In this document: positions 51,448-61,100 of the stretch, one piece after another
Position numbering within the stretch: position 1 is the stretch's first letter
How the letters are laid out: each line of letters starts with the position of its first letter
Assembly (NCBI GenBank): GCA_024638225.1
Contig: JAHEKR010000002.1
Coordinates: 1-64,000 of the forward strand
DNA from: Flavobacteriaceae bacterium
GTDB lineage: Bacteria > Bacteroidota > Bacteroidia > Flavobacteriales > Flavobacteriaceae
Direction of reading: 5' to 3'
DNA: 64,000 bases
The notes under the pieces: model-generated
The model's input: the letters and a program-made list of their open reading frames with translations, nothing else
Told to the model about the DNA's origin: nothing
Databases searched by the model: none
Translations under genes and position numbers: made by a program

Positions 51448-53676
51448 TTATAAATTAAAGCGGAATCCAGCATAAAACATACGTCCAAAAACAGGAGCAT
51501 AGGTTTGACTTGTATCAAAACTTGCGCCAAAAGGATCGTTTGCTCCCAAAACCGCATCGGATTGTTTGACATCAAGTAAGTTTTCAGCACCGACATAAAC
51601 AGAGAATTTATCTGAAAACTGTCGCGTCACTTGGGAACTCAACAGAGAAAAACCGTTGGCCATTCGTTCTTGTGTACTGTTCGTTGCCACCAATCTTTGC
51701 TGCCCAACACGGTGTACTGTTGCATCTGCACGCCACTGCTTGCCGTCAAGCGGCTCGGTCGCATAACCCAAAAAGGCAAACCAACGATTTTTGGGTTGCA
51801 AAGGGGCACGCTTCATTCCAGAACGATATGTCGTTTGTATGTCATAAGATTTATAAGCAAATCGGAACTCTACACGATCGCTAAAGGATGTGTTCGCCGA
51901 TAGTTGTATACTTTGCGCGTAACTATCACCATTTAGGTTATAAAACGAAATCTCACTGGGGTTCTCCCAATCGACAACAACACGGTTGGTAAACGCTGTA
52001 CGGTATACGTCTAGTGCTAGTTCTAATGGTCTAGTAAAAAGCGATGCTTGTTGAATCCAACTAAAACCATAATTCCATGCGCGCTCGGGAAGCAAGCCAT
52101 ACATCGGTTGTTGTGGAGCTGCAAGCATCAATTGACGCTGGCTACCGAAAAACTTCTGGTGTTCGGCAAATATGCTCGAAATACGTCGCCCCTCGCCTAC
52201 GGAAGCGCGTAATACCGTTTTGTTATCAAACAATGCATAGCGTAAATGGGCACGTGGGGTTATAAAATTGCCCAAAATATTATGATGGTCAACCCGTAGC
52301 CCCAAGACTAAATTGAAATTCTCCAAGCTGTCATAGGTATATTCAAAAAATCCACCGAAATTATATTCATTTCGATTGATGTTCCCTAAGGACAATTTTT
52401 CCTCATATAGATCGGTCATGTATTGCAAGCCCGCTTTAAACTTATGTTGGGTACTTCCAAGAATTGATTGGTAAACCAAATGATGAAAAAAGCTTGTGTA
52501 GGTGACATCATAGGTACGGTTACCAAAGTATGCATCTTGATTATGACGGCTAATAGCGGTTTGAAACCCAAGACTGCGGTAAGGAATGTCAGGGTTTACA
52601 TAGCCCGTTTTTAGGGTAAAATCCCATTTATCCGTTTGTATTTCTCCACCCCAGAACTGAGTGCCAAACTTATGTTGCGCAGGCGCGTAGTTCAACTGCC
52701 CGATTTGTTTGCTATCACGCAAATAGCGCAAGCTTAAAAAGCCAACAACTCCCTTTTCCGGATTAATGTATTGCCATCTATTCAGCATGTTTATTTGATC
52801 GGACAATGGCATATCCAAAAAACCATCCTTGTTTTGATCGGTCTTCATGGTACGTTGGTTGGCGTGTACAAACAGTGATGTCGACCATTTTGAGGACAAA
52901 TCTTGTTTTGCCTGTACGTTTAGCTCTGTACGCCCATTGAGCGAACGATATCCATTGACAAAAAACGGAGGGGCAGACAACGGCTTAACTAGTTCTGTAT
53001 TGATTTGACCAGACATGCTTTCATAACCACTGGTAACCGTTCCAGCGCCCTTGGTAATCTGTATGCTTTCTACCCAGGTACCAGGCGTAAATGTCAATCC
53101 ATAGGTCTGGTTGCTTCCACGAAGACTAGGGATGTTTTCCTGAGTAAATAAAATATACGGACTCGTCAATCCCAACATCTGAATTTGCTTGGTCCCGGTA
53201 AGGGCGTCAGCGTAATTAACATCGATAGAGGGGTTGGTTTCAAAACTTTCGGACAGATTACAGCACGCTGCCTTTAACAATTCCTCACTGCCTATTGTCG
53301 TCATATTCCGAGGACTAAAAATAGCGCGCTTAAGCGGTTCCCGCTTTTTGGTTAAGGTAATTTCGTCTAGTGTCGTTGCATCTTCTGCAGCCAATACCAC
53401 ACGAATAGGATTGCTGAAATCTGGTGTTAGTCGTACGGTCTCAAAGCTTAAAAATGAAACGACCAATACTGTAGATTCATCGGTATGTACAATGCTAAAA
53501 AAGCCGTTTTCGTCTGTAGTTACTCCCGTAGTGGAGTTTTCCCAATAGACACTTGCACCTGCAAGAGGAAGTTCATTGGTGCCTTCAAGGCCATAAACAT
53601 AGCCTGTTAGTTTGTGCTGTGCATGTAGCGCACAAGCAAGAAATAAATAATAAAATAAAAAATAGTTTTTAAACAT
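51448..53676 (-). CDS. TonB-dependent receptor (CarboxypepD_reg-like domain, plug, barrel)
   Basis: ALHAQHKLTGYVYGLEGTNELPLAGASVYWENSTTGVTTDENGFFSI; plug MLGLTSPYILFTQENIPSLRG; C-terminal GRMFYAGFRFNL. Confidence 0.95.
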   Translation of the reverse strand: MFKNYFLFYYLFLACALHAQHKLTGYVYGLEGTNELPLAGASVYWENSTTGVTTDENGFFSIVHTDESTVLVVSFLSFETVRLTPDFSNPIRVVLAAEDATTLDEITLTKKREPLKRAIFSPRNMTTIGSEELLKAACCNLSESFETNPSIDVNYADALTGTKQIQMLGLTSPYILFTQENIPSLRGSNQTYGLTFTPGTWVESIQITKGAGTVTSGYESMSGQINTELVKPLSAPPFFVNGYRSLNGRTELNVQAKQDLSSKWSTSLFVHANQRTMKTDQNKDGFLDMPLSDQINMLNRWQYINPEKGVVGFLSLRYLRDSKQIGQLNYAPAQHKFGTQFWGGEIQTDKWDFTLKTGYVNPDIPYRSLGFQTAISRHNQDAYFGNRTYDVTYTSFFHHLVYQSILGSTQHKFKAGLQYMTDLYEEKLSLGNINRNEYNFGGFFEYTYDSLENFNLVLGLRVDHHNILGNFITPRAHLRYALFDNKTVLRASVGEGRRISSIFAEHQKFFGSQRQLMLAAPQQPMYGLLPERAWNYGFSWIQQASLFTRPLELALDVYRTAFTNRVVVDWENPSEISFYNLNGDSYAQSIQLSANTSFSDRVEFRFAYKSYDIQTTYRSGMKRAPLQPKNRWFAFLGYATEPLDGKQWRADATVHRVGQQRLVATNSTQERMANGFSLLSSQVTRQFSDKFSVYVGAENLLDVKQSDAVLGANDPFGASFDTSQTYAPVFGRMFYAGFRFNL

Positions 53677-53723
53677 GATATATGATTTAATGATACAAAT
53701 AGTTCAACAGAAGTATTGCAGCA

Positions 53724-54116
53724 TCAAATCAAATATTGTTCGTAAAGTATATGTAGTTCTTGTGTAACTCGCTTTGGCGGTGGTCGTGGTATATACTGAT
53801 GCGTATGCGAAGCCTCTATAATATGTGTTGTAGGAATAATATAAAAAACATAGGTCGCTGCGATAACATCAATGGATATACTATTATCCTGAAGTACTGT
53901 ATCGTTGAGTTGAGTGTCAAAAGACGAAAGTTCACAACAAACCTCGCTAAACACAGGTCCGGGATGGTCTTTTTTCATACAGCAACTGGACAAGTCTTTA
54001 TTTATGGCTGCAGCAACAAATTGATTGTGACAAAAATGCAGCATAAAGCTAGTCTCTGTTGAAAGAAACAAAGTAAAAAGTGCCAGTACAAAAGCGATAC
54101 GACCTCTCATTATCAA
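53724..54116 (-). CDS. Small Cys-rich HYC_CC_PP-type protein
   Basis: N-terminal TM/signal; HFCHNQ, SSCCMKKDHPGP, EVCCELS, C-terminal YIPRPPP. Confidence 0.75.
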   Translation of the reverse strand: MIMRGRIAFVLALFTLFLSTETSFMLHFCHNQFVAAAINKDLSSCCMKKDHPGPVFSEVCCELSSFDTQLNDTVLQDNSISIDVIAATYVFYIIPTTHIIEASHTHQYIPRPPPKRVTQELHILYEQYLI

Positions 54117-54120
54117 TTGA

Positions 54121-54537
54121 TTACAGCTGCAAAGTTAAGGATTTAATTGTTTGGTCGTTAAGAATTTCTAGAGTTCGATCACGAACTTGTTCAAACACCG
54201 CTTTTATCTCACAGGACTCCTCTTCGCATTCATCACATTTACGGTAATAATTGAGTGATACACAAGGTAACATAGCTATTGGACCATCGATGATACGCAT
54301 TACTTCAGTTAGATTAATTTCGGATGCAGGACGCAACAGTCGGAAACCACCATCCTTGCCTCGCTTACTCTCCAAAATGCGATTATTTCGAAGCTCGCGT
54401 AGAATAATTTCCAAAAATTTTCGAGGTATTTGTTGCTCACGCGCAATATCTGCAGTCATTACAGGTCTATCATCTTGCTCATTATTAGCAATGTACACTA
54501 GTGCCTTAATTGCATACTTGCACTTATTTGAAATCAT
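54121..54537 (-). CDS. Rrf2 family transcriptional regulator
   Basis: CKYAIKALVYIANN; IPRKFLEIILRELRNNRILESKRGKDGGFRLLRPASEINLTEVMRIIDG; Cys cluster PCVSLNYYRKCDECEEESCEIK. Confidence 0.95.
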   Translation of the reverse strand: MISNKCKYAIKALVYIANNEQDDRPVMTADIAREQQIPRKFLEIILRELRNNRILESKRGKDGGFRLLRPASEINLTEVMRIIDGPIAMLPCVSLNYYRKCDECEEESCEIKAVFEQVRDRTLEILNDQTIKSLTLQL

Positions 54538-54570
54538 ACCACAAAACTAAAAAAATAAAAACTATATATC

Positions 54571-54600
54571 CTATCTATTTGATAGTATTTGTTATATTTG
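54571..54600. promoter_or_regulatory. Inverted repeat CTATCtatttGATAG upstream of TATATTTG in the Rrf2/cys divergent intergenic region
   Basis: CTATC/GATAG perfect 5-bp dyad at 54571-54585, 7 nt upstream of a -7-type TATATTTG (54593-54600). Confidence 0.45.
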
Positions 54601-54616
54601 TCGACAATTAAAGGTT

Positions 54617-54871
54617 ATGCTTGTTGATCAAATATTTATAGCAGCTGCTCGAAAAAAGTCCACAAAAAACAGCGAAGGTTGGCCTAGGTCTCTGTTAAAG
54701 TCCATCAGTTGGCGCATTATTGGCACCTTGGACACCATACTAATCTCGTACATCATCACTGGAAAATTAGCCTTTGCCTTATCTATTGGAGGCATAGAGT
54801 TGGTCACTAAAATGATTTTATACGTGGTTCATGAGCGCTTGTGGAATAAAGTAAATTGGGGGAAAAGATGA
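54617..54871 (+). CDS. DUF2061 domain-containing membrane protein
   Basis: RSLLKSISWRIIGTLDTILISYIITGKLAFALSIGGIELVTKMILYVVHERLWNKVNWG. Confidence 0.93.
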   Translation: MLVDQIFIAAARKKSTKNSEGWPRSLLKSISWRIIGTLDTILISYIITGKLAFALSIGGIELVTKMILYVVHERLWNKVNWGKR

Positions 54872-55578
54872 GTGCACAGCGAGTTGCTTTACTTAATGAA
54901 AAGTATGCATCGACGACTAAGCTCGATGATTTATTTAGCACTTTATTGGAAGATAATCTTGGGGAAATCGCTTTCTCCACTTCACTTGGACAAGAAGATC
55001 AGGTACTCACACACCATATCGCTACCCACAATCATCCAATAGAAGTATTTACCCTAGATACGGGTCGTTTGTTCCAAGAGACCTATGATGTATTGGCGCA
55101 TACGCAGCAGAAGTACAATGTACCGATAAAAGTGTACACACCAGAGCACACACAAGTAGCTTCACTGCTAAGCACCAAGGGACCCAATAGCTTCTATACT
55201 TCTGTCGAAAATAGAAAAGAATGCTGTTCCATTCGAAAAATAGAGCCATTAAAAAGAGCATTAAAAGGGAAAAAGGTTTGGATTACGGGGCTTAGACAGG
55301 CACAATCAGCAAATCGGAATACATTGGATTTATTTAGCTATGATTCGAGCTTTGATATCATAAAATTTAATCCACTTCGCGATTGGTCTTTGGATGCTGT
55401 AAACGACTATTTAGAAACGTATCGCGTACCTCAAAACACGCTGCATAAAAAAGGGTTCGTCAGCATTGGATGCGCTCCGTGTACACGCGCCATAGAGCCG
55501 GACGAAGATATTCGGGCCGGTCGCTGGTGGTGGGAAAGCAGTAAAAAAGAATGTGGACTACACACAAGTAAATCATGA
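54856..55578 (+). CDS. cysH: Phosphoadenylyl/adenylyl-sulfate reductase, [4Fe-4S] APS-reductase type
   Basis: AFSTSLGQEDQVLTHHIA; NRKECCSIRKIEPLKRAL; ITGLRQAQSANR; GCAPCTRAIEPDEDIRAGRWWWESSKKECGLH. Confidence 0.94.
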   Translation: MGEKMSAQRVALLNEKYASTTKLDDLFSTLLEDNLGEIAFSTSLGQEDQVLTHHIATHNHPIEVFTLDTGRLFQETYDVLAHTQQKYNVPIKVYTPEHTQVASLLSTKGPNSFYTSVENRKECCSIRKIEPLKRALKGKKVWITGLRQAQSANRNTLDLFSYDSSFDIIKFNPLRDWSLDAVNDYLETYRVPQNTLHKKGFVSIGCAPCTRAIEPDEDIRAGRWWWESSKKECGLHTSKS

Positions 55579-56465
55579 GCATACTGAAGCAGTTAGAAGA
55601 AGAGTCAATATATATTATTCGAGAAGTAGCAGGGCAATTTGACAATCCCTGTCTTTTGTTCTCGGGTGGAAAAGATTCCATAACCCTCTTGCATTTGGCT
55701 AGGAAGGCATTTGCGCCAGCGAGCATACCTTTTCCTTTGGTGCATATTGATACAGGGCATAATTTTCCAGAAACCATTGAATTGCGTGACAAACTTGTAG
55801 CCGAACACGGACTACGACTCATTGTTGGAAGTGTTCAAGAGGACATTGATGCTGGAAACGTATTGGAAGAAAAAGGAAGGCACGCAAGTAGAAACAGCTT
55901 ACAAACCACTACCCTACTAAACACCATTGAGCAACATAAGTTTGATGCGTGTATGGGTGGTGCACGTCGCGACGAAGAAAAGGCACGTGCTAAGGAGCGC
56001 GTATTTTCGGTTCGTGATGACTTTGGTCAATGGAACGAAAAGCTACAACGTCCAGAACTATTTGATATGCTCAACGGCATGATTCACAACGGAGAGAACG
56101 TTCGCGTTTTTCCAATTAGCAACTGGACAGAACTCGATGTTTGGCATTACATCCGTCAAGAGAAGCTCGAGATACCGTCTATTTACTACGCACACGAGCG
56201 CGAGGTATTTTTACGCGACAATCAATGGATGCCCGTTTCCGATTATGTGCAGGTGACCGATCAAGATGAACGACGAGTGGCTTCGGTTCGATTTAGAACG
56301 GTTGGTGATATGAGTTGTACCGCAGCTGTACTTTCCAAGGCAACATTGTTGGACAATATAATTGAAGAAATAGGAGGTTCTGACTTTTCAGAACGCGGCT
56401 CACGTATGGATGACAAACGTTCGGAAGCAGCCATGGAAGAACGTAAAAAAGTGGGGTATTTTTAG
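55575..56465 (+). CDS. cysD: Sulfate adenylyltransferase subunit CysD
   Basis: PCLLFSGGKDSITLLHLARKAF; HIDTGHNFPETIELRD; GGARRDEEKARAKERVFS; WTELDVWHYIRQEKLEIPSIY. Confidence 0.97.
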   Translation: MSILKQLEEESIYIIREVAGQFDNPCLLFSGGKDSITLLHLARKAFAPASIPFPLVHIDTGHNFPETIELRDKLVAEHGLRLIVGSVQEDIDAGNVLEEKGRHASRNSLQTTTLLNTIEQHKFDACMGGARRDEEKARAKERVFSVRDDFGQWNEKLQRPELFDMLNGMIHNGENVRVFPISNWTELDVWHYIRQEKLEIPSIYYAHEREVFLRDNQWMPVSDYVQVTDQDERRVASVRFRTVGDMSCTAAVLSKATLLDNIIEEIGGSDFSERGSRMDDKRSEAAMEERKKVGYF

Positions 56466-56466
56466 T

Positions 56467-57714
56467 ATGGAACTTATCAAAATTGCAACCGCGGGTAGTG
56501 TTGACGATGGAAAAAGCACCTTAATTGGAAGGTTGTTGTACGAAACAGGTGCATTAAAAACAGATCAAATTCAGCACATTGAAGAGAAAAGCACAGCCAG
56601 AGGCTTTGGGTATTTGGATTTGTCTTTAGCCACAGATGGGTTGCTTACCGAGCGTGAACAAGGCATTACCATTGATGTGTCGCACATATTTTTCTCAACG
56701 CCCAAAAGACGTTTTATCATTGCTGACTCACCAGGTCATGTAGAATACACCCGAAACATGGTCACTGGCAGTTCTACGGCAAAAGCAAGCATTATTTTAC
56801 TCGATGCGCGCAAAGGAGTAATCGAGCAAACCAAACGACACTTTTTCATTACACAATTGTTAAACATCAAACATATCATATTTGCCATAAATAAGATGGA
56901 TTTGGTTGATTATAGCGAAGCGATTTTTGATGAAATCAAAGCAACCCTCAATGACTTGGTAAGCAAGCATGGTGCTGAAGGGGTTACGTATTATTTTAAT
57001 CCTGTTTCTGCACTTTTAAACGAAAATATCGTATCCAAATCGGAAAAACTAGACTGGTTCCAAGGTGAACCACTTCTTCAACTAATCGAATCGATCCCAA
57101 TTCAGAATAACAAAATAAAGGATGCCGCTTTTCAAGTGCAATACGTCATTCGGCCAAAGCGTGAAGACCTGCACGATTACAGAGGCTTTGCGGGCAATGT
57201 TCGTTCAGGGCGTTTTAGTATTGGGGATGCCATTAGCATACATCCATCAGGAAGAAGAAGCCACATAAAGCGCATAGAAAAGTATGGTGAACATGTGAAT
57301 GTTCTGGAATCAGGAGAGAATGGAACACTACTTTTAGCAGATGAAGTAGATGCCTCCAGAGGAGACAGTATTCTCAGAGAGGATGCAGAAATGGAGCAAG
57401 GAAAAAGCATCAACGCAACCTTTTGCTGGATGCAAGACAACCCAATGTCTGTTGGGGACAAATATTGGTTGCAGCAAGGAGTTCAGCGGAGTTTGGTAAA
57501 AGTCAAGAATATAGATGCTAAAATGGATTTGGAGGCACTAGAAGACAAACCAACGGATACGTTAAACCTTAATGATATTGGAAAAGCTGGATTGGCCTTG
57601 GCGCAATCAATTGTTAGTAAGCCGTATGTAAAAAACCCAGCGCTTGGAACGTTTATTATGATTGACCCCAACACCTATAACACCGCAGGAGTTGGCTTTA
57701 TAGAATCTTTATGA
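56467..57714 (+). CDS. cysN: Sulfate adenylyltransferase subunit CysN (GTPase)
   Basis: IATAGSVDDGKSTLIGRLLYETGAL; EREQGITIDVSHIFFSTPKRRFIIADSPGHVEYTRNMVTGSS. Start MELIKIATAG at 56467. Confidence 0.96.
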   Translation: MELIKIATAGSVDDGKSTLIGRLLYETGALKTDQIQHIEEKSTARGFGYLDLSLATDGLLTEREQGITIDVSHIFFSTPKRRFIIADSPGHVEYTRNMVTGSSTAKASIILLDARKGVIEQTKRHFFITQLLNIKHIIFAINKMDLVDYSEAIFDEIKATLNDLVSKHGAEGVTYYFNPVSALLNENIVSKSEKLDWFQGEPLLQLIESIPIQNNKIKDAAFQVQYVIRPKREDLHDYRGFAGNVRSGRFSIGDAISIHPSGRRSHIKRIEKYGEHVNVLESGENGTLLLADEVDASRGDSILREDAEMEQGKSINATFCWMQDNPMSVGDKYWLQQGVQRSLVKVKNIDAKMDLEALEDKPTDTLNLNDIGKAGLALAQSIVSKPYVKNPALGTFIMIDPNTYNTAGVGFIESL

Positions 57715-59783
57715 AAAGTTTTAGAACAGAAATAGAAAATCCCGTAGTCGAACAGGACATACTGGAGTTAGAGCGCAAAATATTTGCATTCAAATCTGGA
57801 GAATTGGATGAGGAAAAATTTCGTAGCCTACGCCTTGCCAGAGGTGTTTATGGCCAGCGTCAACAAGGGGTCCAGATGGTACGCATTAAGTTTCCCTATG
57901 GAAAATGTAGTGCGCAACAGTTGCGTAGAGTAGCAGCTGTTTCTGATGAATATTCCAATGGTAACATTCATATTACCACCAGGCAGGATGTTCAAATTCA
58001 CTATGTATCTTTAGACAGAACCCCAGAACTATGGACAGAATTAGAACGGGATGCAATTACCATGCGTGAAGCGTGTGGAAATACCATCAGAAATATTACG
58101 GCTTCACCCATGGCAGGCATTGACCCGGAGGAGCCTTTTAATGTAACTCCTTACGCGCATGCCTTTTTTGAATATTTCCTGAGAAACCCAATATGTCAGG
58201 ACATGGGAAGAAAAATAAAGGTGGCCTTTTCCAGTTCTGTAAAAGACGATGCACTTACGTTCACTCATGACATTGGCTTCATTCCCGTTATTCAAGAAGG
58301 TAAACGCGGGTTTAAAATGCTTGTAGGTGGTGGCATTGGTGCACAACCCAGGGTGGCTGATGTGCTCAAGGAATTTATTTCCTTTGACGAGTTTATCCCA
58401 TTCACCGAGGCAGTTGTTCGGGTTTTTGACCAATATGGTGAGCGTAATAGAAGAAACAAGGCGCGGATGAAGTTCTTGATTAAGGAGCAAGGCTTTGACA
58501 ATTTCCAACAGCGTGTATCGGACGTATATGCTTCTGTAGAACCAAAAGAACTTCACATTGCCAAAGAAGAATTCAAGCTAAAAGAAACCACTTTATACAA
58601 AGCAAACACGCCCCTTGATGATGACTTTGAAAACTGGAAATCGGGTAATGTGTATGCACAAAAGCAAGCAGGTCTTGTTGCCGTAGGTATTGCCATAGAC
58701 ACGGGAGATATTTCATCAGACAAAGCACGTGCACTAGCCGAAGTTATTGAAGCATTTTGTGGAGATGATTTCCGATTTACTATTGGACAAAGTATATTGT
58801 TGCGCGGGATCAAAGAAGAAAATCTGCCTGCACTGTACCAAGCACTTCAACAACTCAGCTTATCAAAAGCTGGTTTTCATAAGGTTAATGATATCGTAGC
58901 ATGTCCAGGAACAGACACCTGTAACCTTGGCATTGCCAGCAGTATGGGCTTGGCAAAAGAATTACAACGCATCATAGAAAAAGAATATGCTACTGTGGTA
59001 GCAAAGCACGCGCTAAACATCAAAATTAGTGGGTGTATGAACGCCTGTGGGCAGCATGCCATTGCCGACATTGGTTTTCAAGGTATGACCGTAAAGTCTG
59101 AGGGAAATATTGCTCCTGCGACACAGGTATTGCTTGGCGGTGGTATCTTAGGAGATGGTGGCGGGCGTTATGCAGATAAAGTATTAAAAGTTCCTGCAAA
59201 GCGAACTCCTGCAGTGTTGCGGTGGTTGCTGGACGACTACACAACAAATGCTTTAGATGGAGAGTCATTTTTAAGGTATTACTTAAGAAAAGAGACGGAT
59301 TATTTTTATCAAAACTTAAAAATTTATGCCGATAGTAGTTCACTCACGCAAGACGACCTAATTGATTGGGGAGCAACAGAAACATACAAAAAGGCCATTG
59401 GTGTGGGTGAATGTGCAGGGGTAACCATTGATTTGGTACAAACCCTGCTTTTTGATGCAGAGGAACAACTTGAAAAAGGAATGAATGCACTTGCAACTGG
59501 TGCGTGGGCAAACAGTATTTATTACAGCTATGCGGCACGAATTCGCGCTGCCAAAGCCTTACTTACTACACGAGCTGCTAAGATTAATTCACATCATTCC
59601 ATCATCGATGCCTTTGATACGCATTTTCCAACTTACACAAGTGTACACAACAAATCGTTTGGTACAACCACCCGATTACTAAACTCCACATCGCCAAATG
59701 AGGCTTTTGCAAATGAATATTTTAATGATTCGAAGCAAGTGTTGAATTGGATTAAAAATTACAGAGATGCGCAAAGAAATTAA
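57711..59783 (+). CDS. Siroheme [4Fe-4S] nitrite/sulfite reductase with C-terminal HEPN-like domain
   Basis: GVQMVRIKFPYGKCSAQQLR; CPGTDTC...SGCMNACG siroheme/4Fe-4S cysteines; C-terminal LEKGMNALATGAWANSIYYSYAARIRAAKALLTTRAAKINSHHSIIDAF. Confidence 0.92.
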   Translation: MKSFRTEIENPVVEQDILELERKIFAFKSGELDEEKFRSLRLARGVYGQRQQGVQMVRIKFPYGKCSAQQLRRVAAVSDEYSNGNIHITTRQDVQIHYVSLDRTPELWTELERDAITMREACGNTIRNITASPMAGIDPEEPFNVTPYAHAFFEYFLRNPICQDMGRKIKVAFSSSVKDDALTFTHDIGFIPVIQEGKRGFKMLVGGGIGAQPRVADVLKEFISFDEFIPFTEAVVRVFDQYGERNRRNKARMKFLIKEQGFDNFQQRVSDVYASVEPKELHIAKEEFKLKETTLYKANTPLDDDFENWKSGNVYAQKQAGLVAVGIAIDTGDISSDKARALAEVIEAFCGDDFRFTIGQSILLRGIKEENLPALYQALQQLSLSKAGFHKVNDIVACPGTDTCNLGIASSMGLAKELQRIIEKEYATVVAKHALNIKISGCMNACGQHAIADIGFQGMTVKSEGNIAPATQVLLGGGILGDGGGRYADKVLKVPAKRTPAVLRWLLDDYTTNALDGESFLRYYLRKETDYFYQNLKIYADSSSLTQDDLIDWGATETYKKAIGVGECAGVTIDLVQTLLFDAEEQLEKGMNALATGAWANSIYYSYAARIRAAKALLTTRAAKINSHHSIIDAFDTHFPTYTSVHNKSFGTTTRLLNSTSPNEAFANEYFNDSKQVLNWIKNYRDAQRN

Positions 59784-60528
59784 AGGAGAGCTCACAATTG
59801 TAGGTGCAGGACCTGGTGATCCAGAACTGATCACACTTAAGGGGATAAATGCTATTAGGCAAGCTGATATCATACTATACGATGCGCTGGTCAACAAAAA
59901 ACTATTAAAGCATAACACAAAGGGAAAGCATTTTTTTGTTGGAAAGCGGAAGGGAGCGCATTCGTTTAAGCAGCACGAAATTAACAAGATGCTTGTAAAC
60001 TTTATTCTGGAGGGAAAGGATGTCGTTCGCCTAAAAGGAGGTGATGTGTCGGTATTTGCTCGAACTGCTGAAGAAATTGATTATGCCGAACAACACAATA
60101 TTGAAGCCAGGCTCATCCCGGGTATTTCTTCTTTTACAGGAATAGCTGCTGCCCACCGAATTTCACTTACAAGGCGTTGCCAATACGAAAGTATATGGGT
60201 GACTACGGGCTATACTTGTGACGGAAGACTTTCGCCCGATATTGAATTTGCAGCGCAATCATCAGCCACGATTGCCATACTTATGGGTATGACGCATCTA
60301 GAAGAAATAATACGCCTGTTTGGCACCTACAAGCCAAAAAATTACCCTGTTGCTGTTGTACAAAACGGCACCTTACCTTCGGAAAGGTGGGTGGTGGGAA
60401 CCATAGAAAGTATTGTAAAAAAAGTGAATGAGGCGGGCATCAGTAACCCAGCTACCATTTTTGTAGGACCAGCAGTAACTGATTCGACAAGCAGATGGCA
60501 ACTTCACCATGAAGTACAATTTGCATGA
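59767..60528 (+). CDS. cobA: Uroporphyrinogen-III C-methyltransferase
   Basis: LTIVGAGPGDPELITLKGINAIRQADIILYDALV; VRLKGGDVSVFARTAEEI; IPGISSFTGIAAAHRISLTRR. Confidence 0.95.
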   Translation: MRKEIKGELTIVGAGPGDPELITLKGINAIRQADIILYDALVNKKLLKHNTKGKHFFVGKRKGAHSFKQHEINKMLVNFILEGKDVVRLKGGDVSVFARTAEEIDYAEQHNIEARLIPGISSFTGIAAAHRISLTRRCQYESIWVTTGYTCDGRLSPDIEFAAQSSATIAILMGMTHLEEIIRLFGTYKPKNYPVAVVQNGTLPSERWVVGTIESIVKKVNEAGISNPATIFVGPAVTDSTSRWQLHHEVQFA

Positions 60529-61100
60529 ATACCCTCTACCCTATTTTTCTAAAGACAGAGCAGTTATCGGTACTCGTTGTGGGTGGCGGTTATGTAGCGC
60601 TGGAAAAACTGCAGTTCCTGTTTAAATCATCGCCCAATGCTCAGGTAACCCTATTGGCACCTATGGTTAGAGCGGAAACTAAAGCGTTTATTGAGCATAA
60701 AAATGTTCATGTAATTAAAGGAACCTATCGGCGTAAATATTTACAAAAAAAACATGTGGTTATCGCGACCACAGACCAACCCAAAGTAAACGAACGAATT
60801 TATTGTGATTGCAGGAGAAAACACATTTTGGTGAATGTGGCGGACAATCCACCGCTCTGTGATTTTTATATGGGAGGTATTGTAACTAAAGGAAACCTAA
60901 AGCTAGCTATTTCTACAAACGGAAAATCCCCTACTTTAGCAAAACGTTTACGACAGTGGTTAGAGGTGTTTTTGCCAGAGGAGACCGATGCACTATTGGA
61001 TAAATTAAACATCTATCGAAATAGGTTGAAGGGAGATTTTGAGCAAAAAGTAAGGGCGATGAATAAATTAACAGAAAAACTACTTGAGCAACATGATTAA
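60525..61100 (+). CDS. Precorrin-2 dehydrogenase/sirohydrochlorin ferrochelatase-like protein
   Basis: LYPIFLKTEQLSVLVVGGGYVALEKLQFLF; VNVADNPPLCDFYMGGIVTKGNLKLAISTNGKSPTLAKRLRQWLE. Confidence 0.93.
   Translation: MNTLYPIFLKTEQLSVLVVGGGYVALEKLQFLFKSSPNAQVTLLAPMVRAETKAFIEHKNVHVIKGTYRRKYLQKKHVVIATTDQPKVNERIYCDCRRKHILVNVADNPPLCDFYMGGIVTKGNLKLAISTNGKSPTLAKRLRQWLEVFLPEETDALLDKLNIYRNRLKGDFEQKVRAMNKLTEKLLEQHD

Noticed and set aside
58104-58556. 150-aa minus-strand ORF
   Set aside because: Antisense to the sulfite reductase; no family features.
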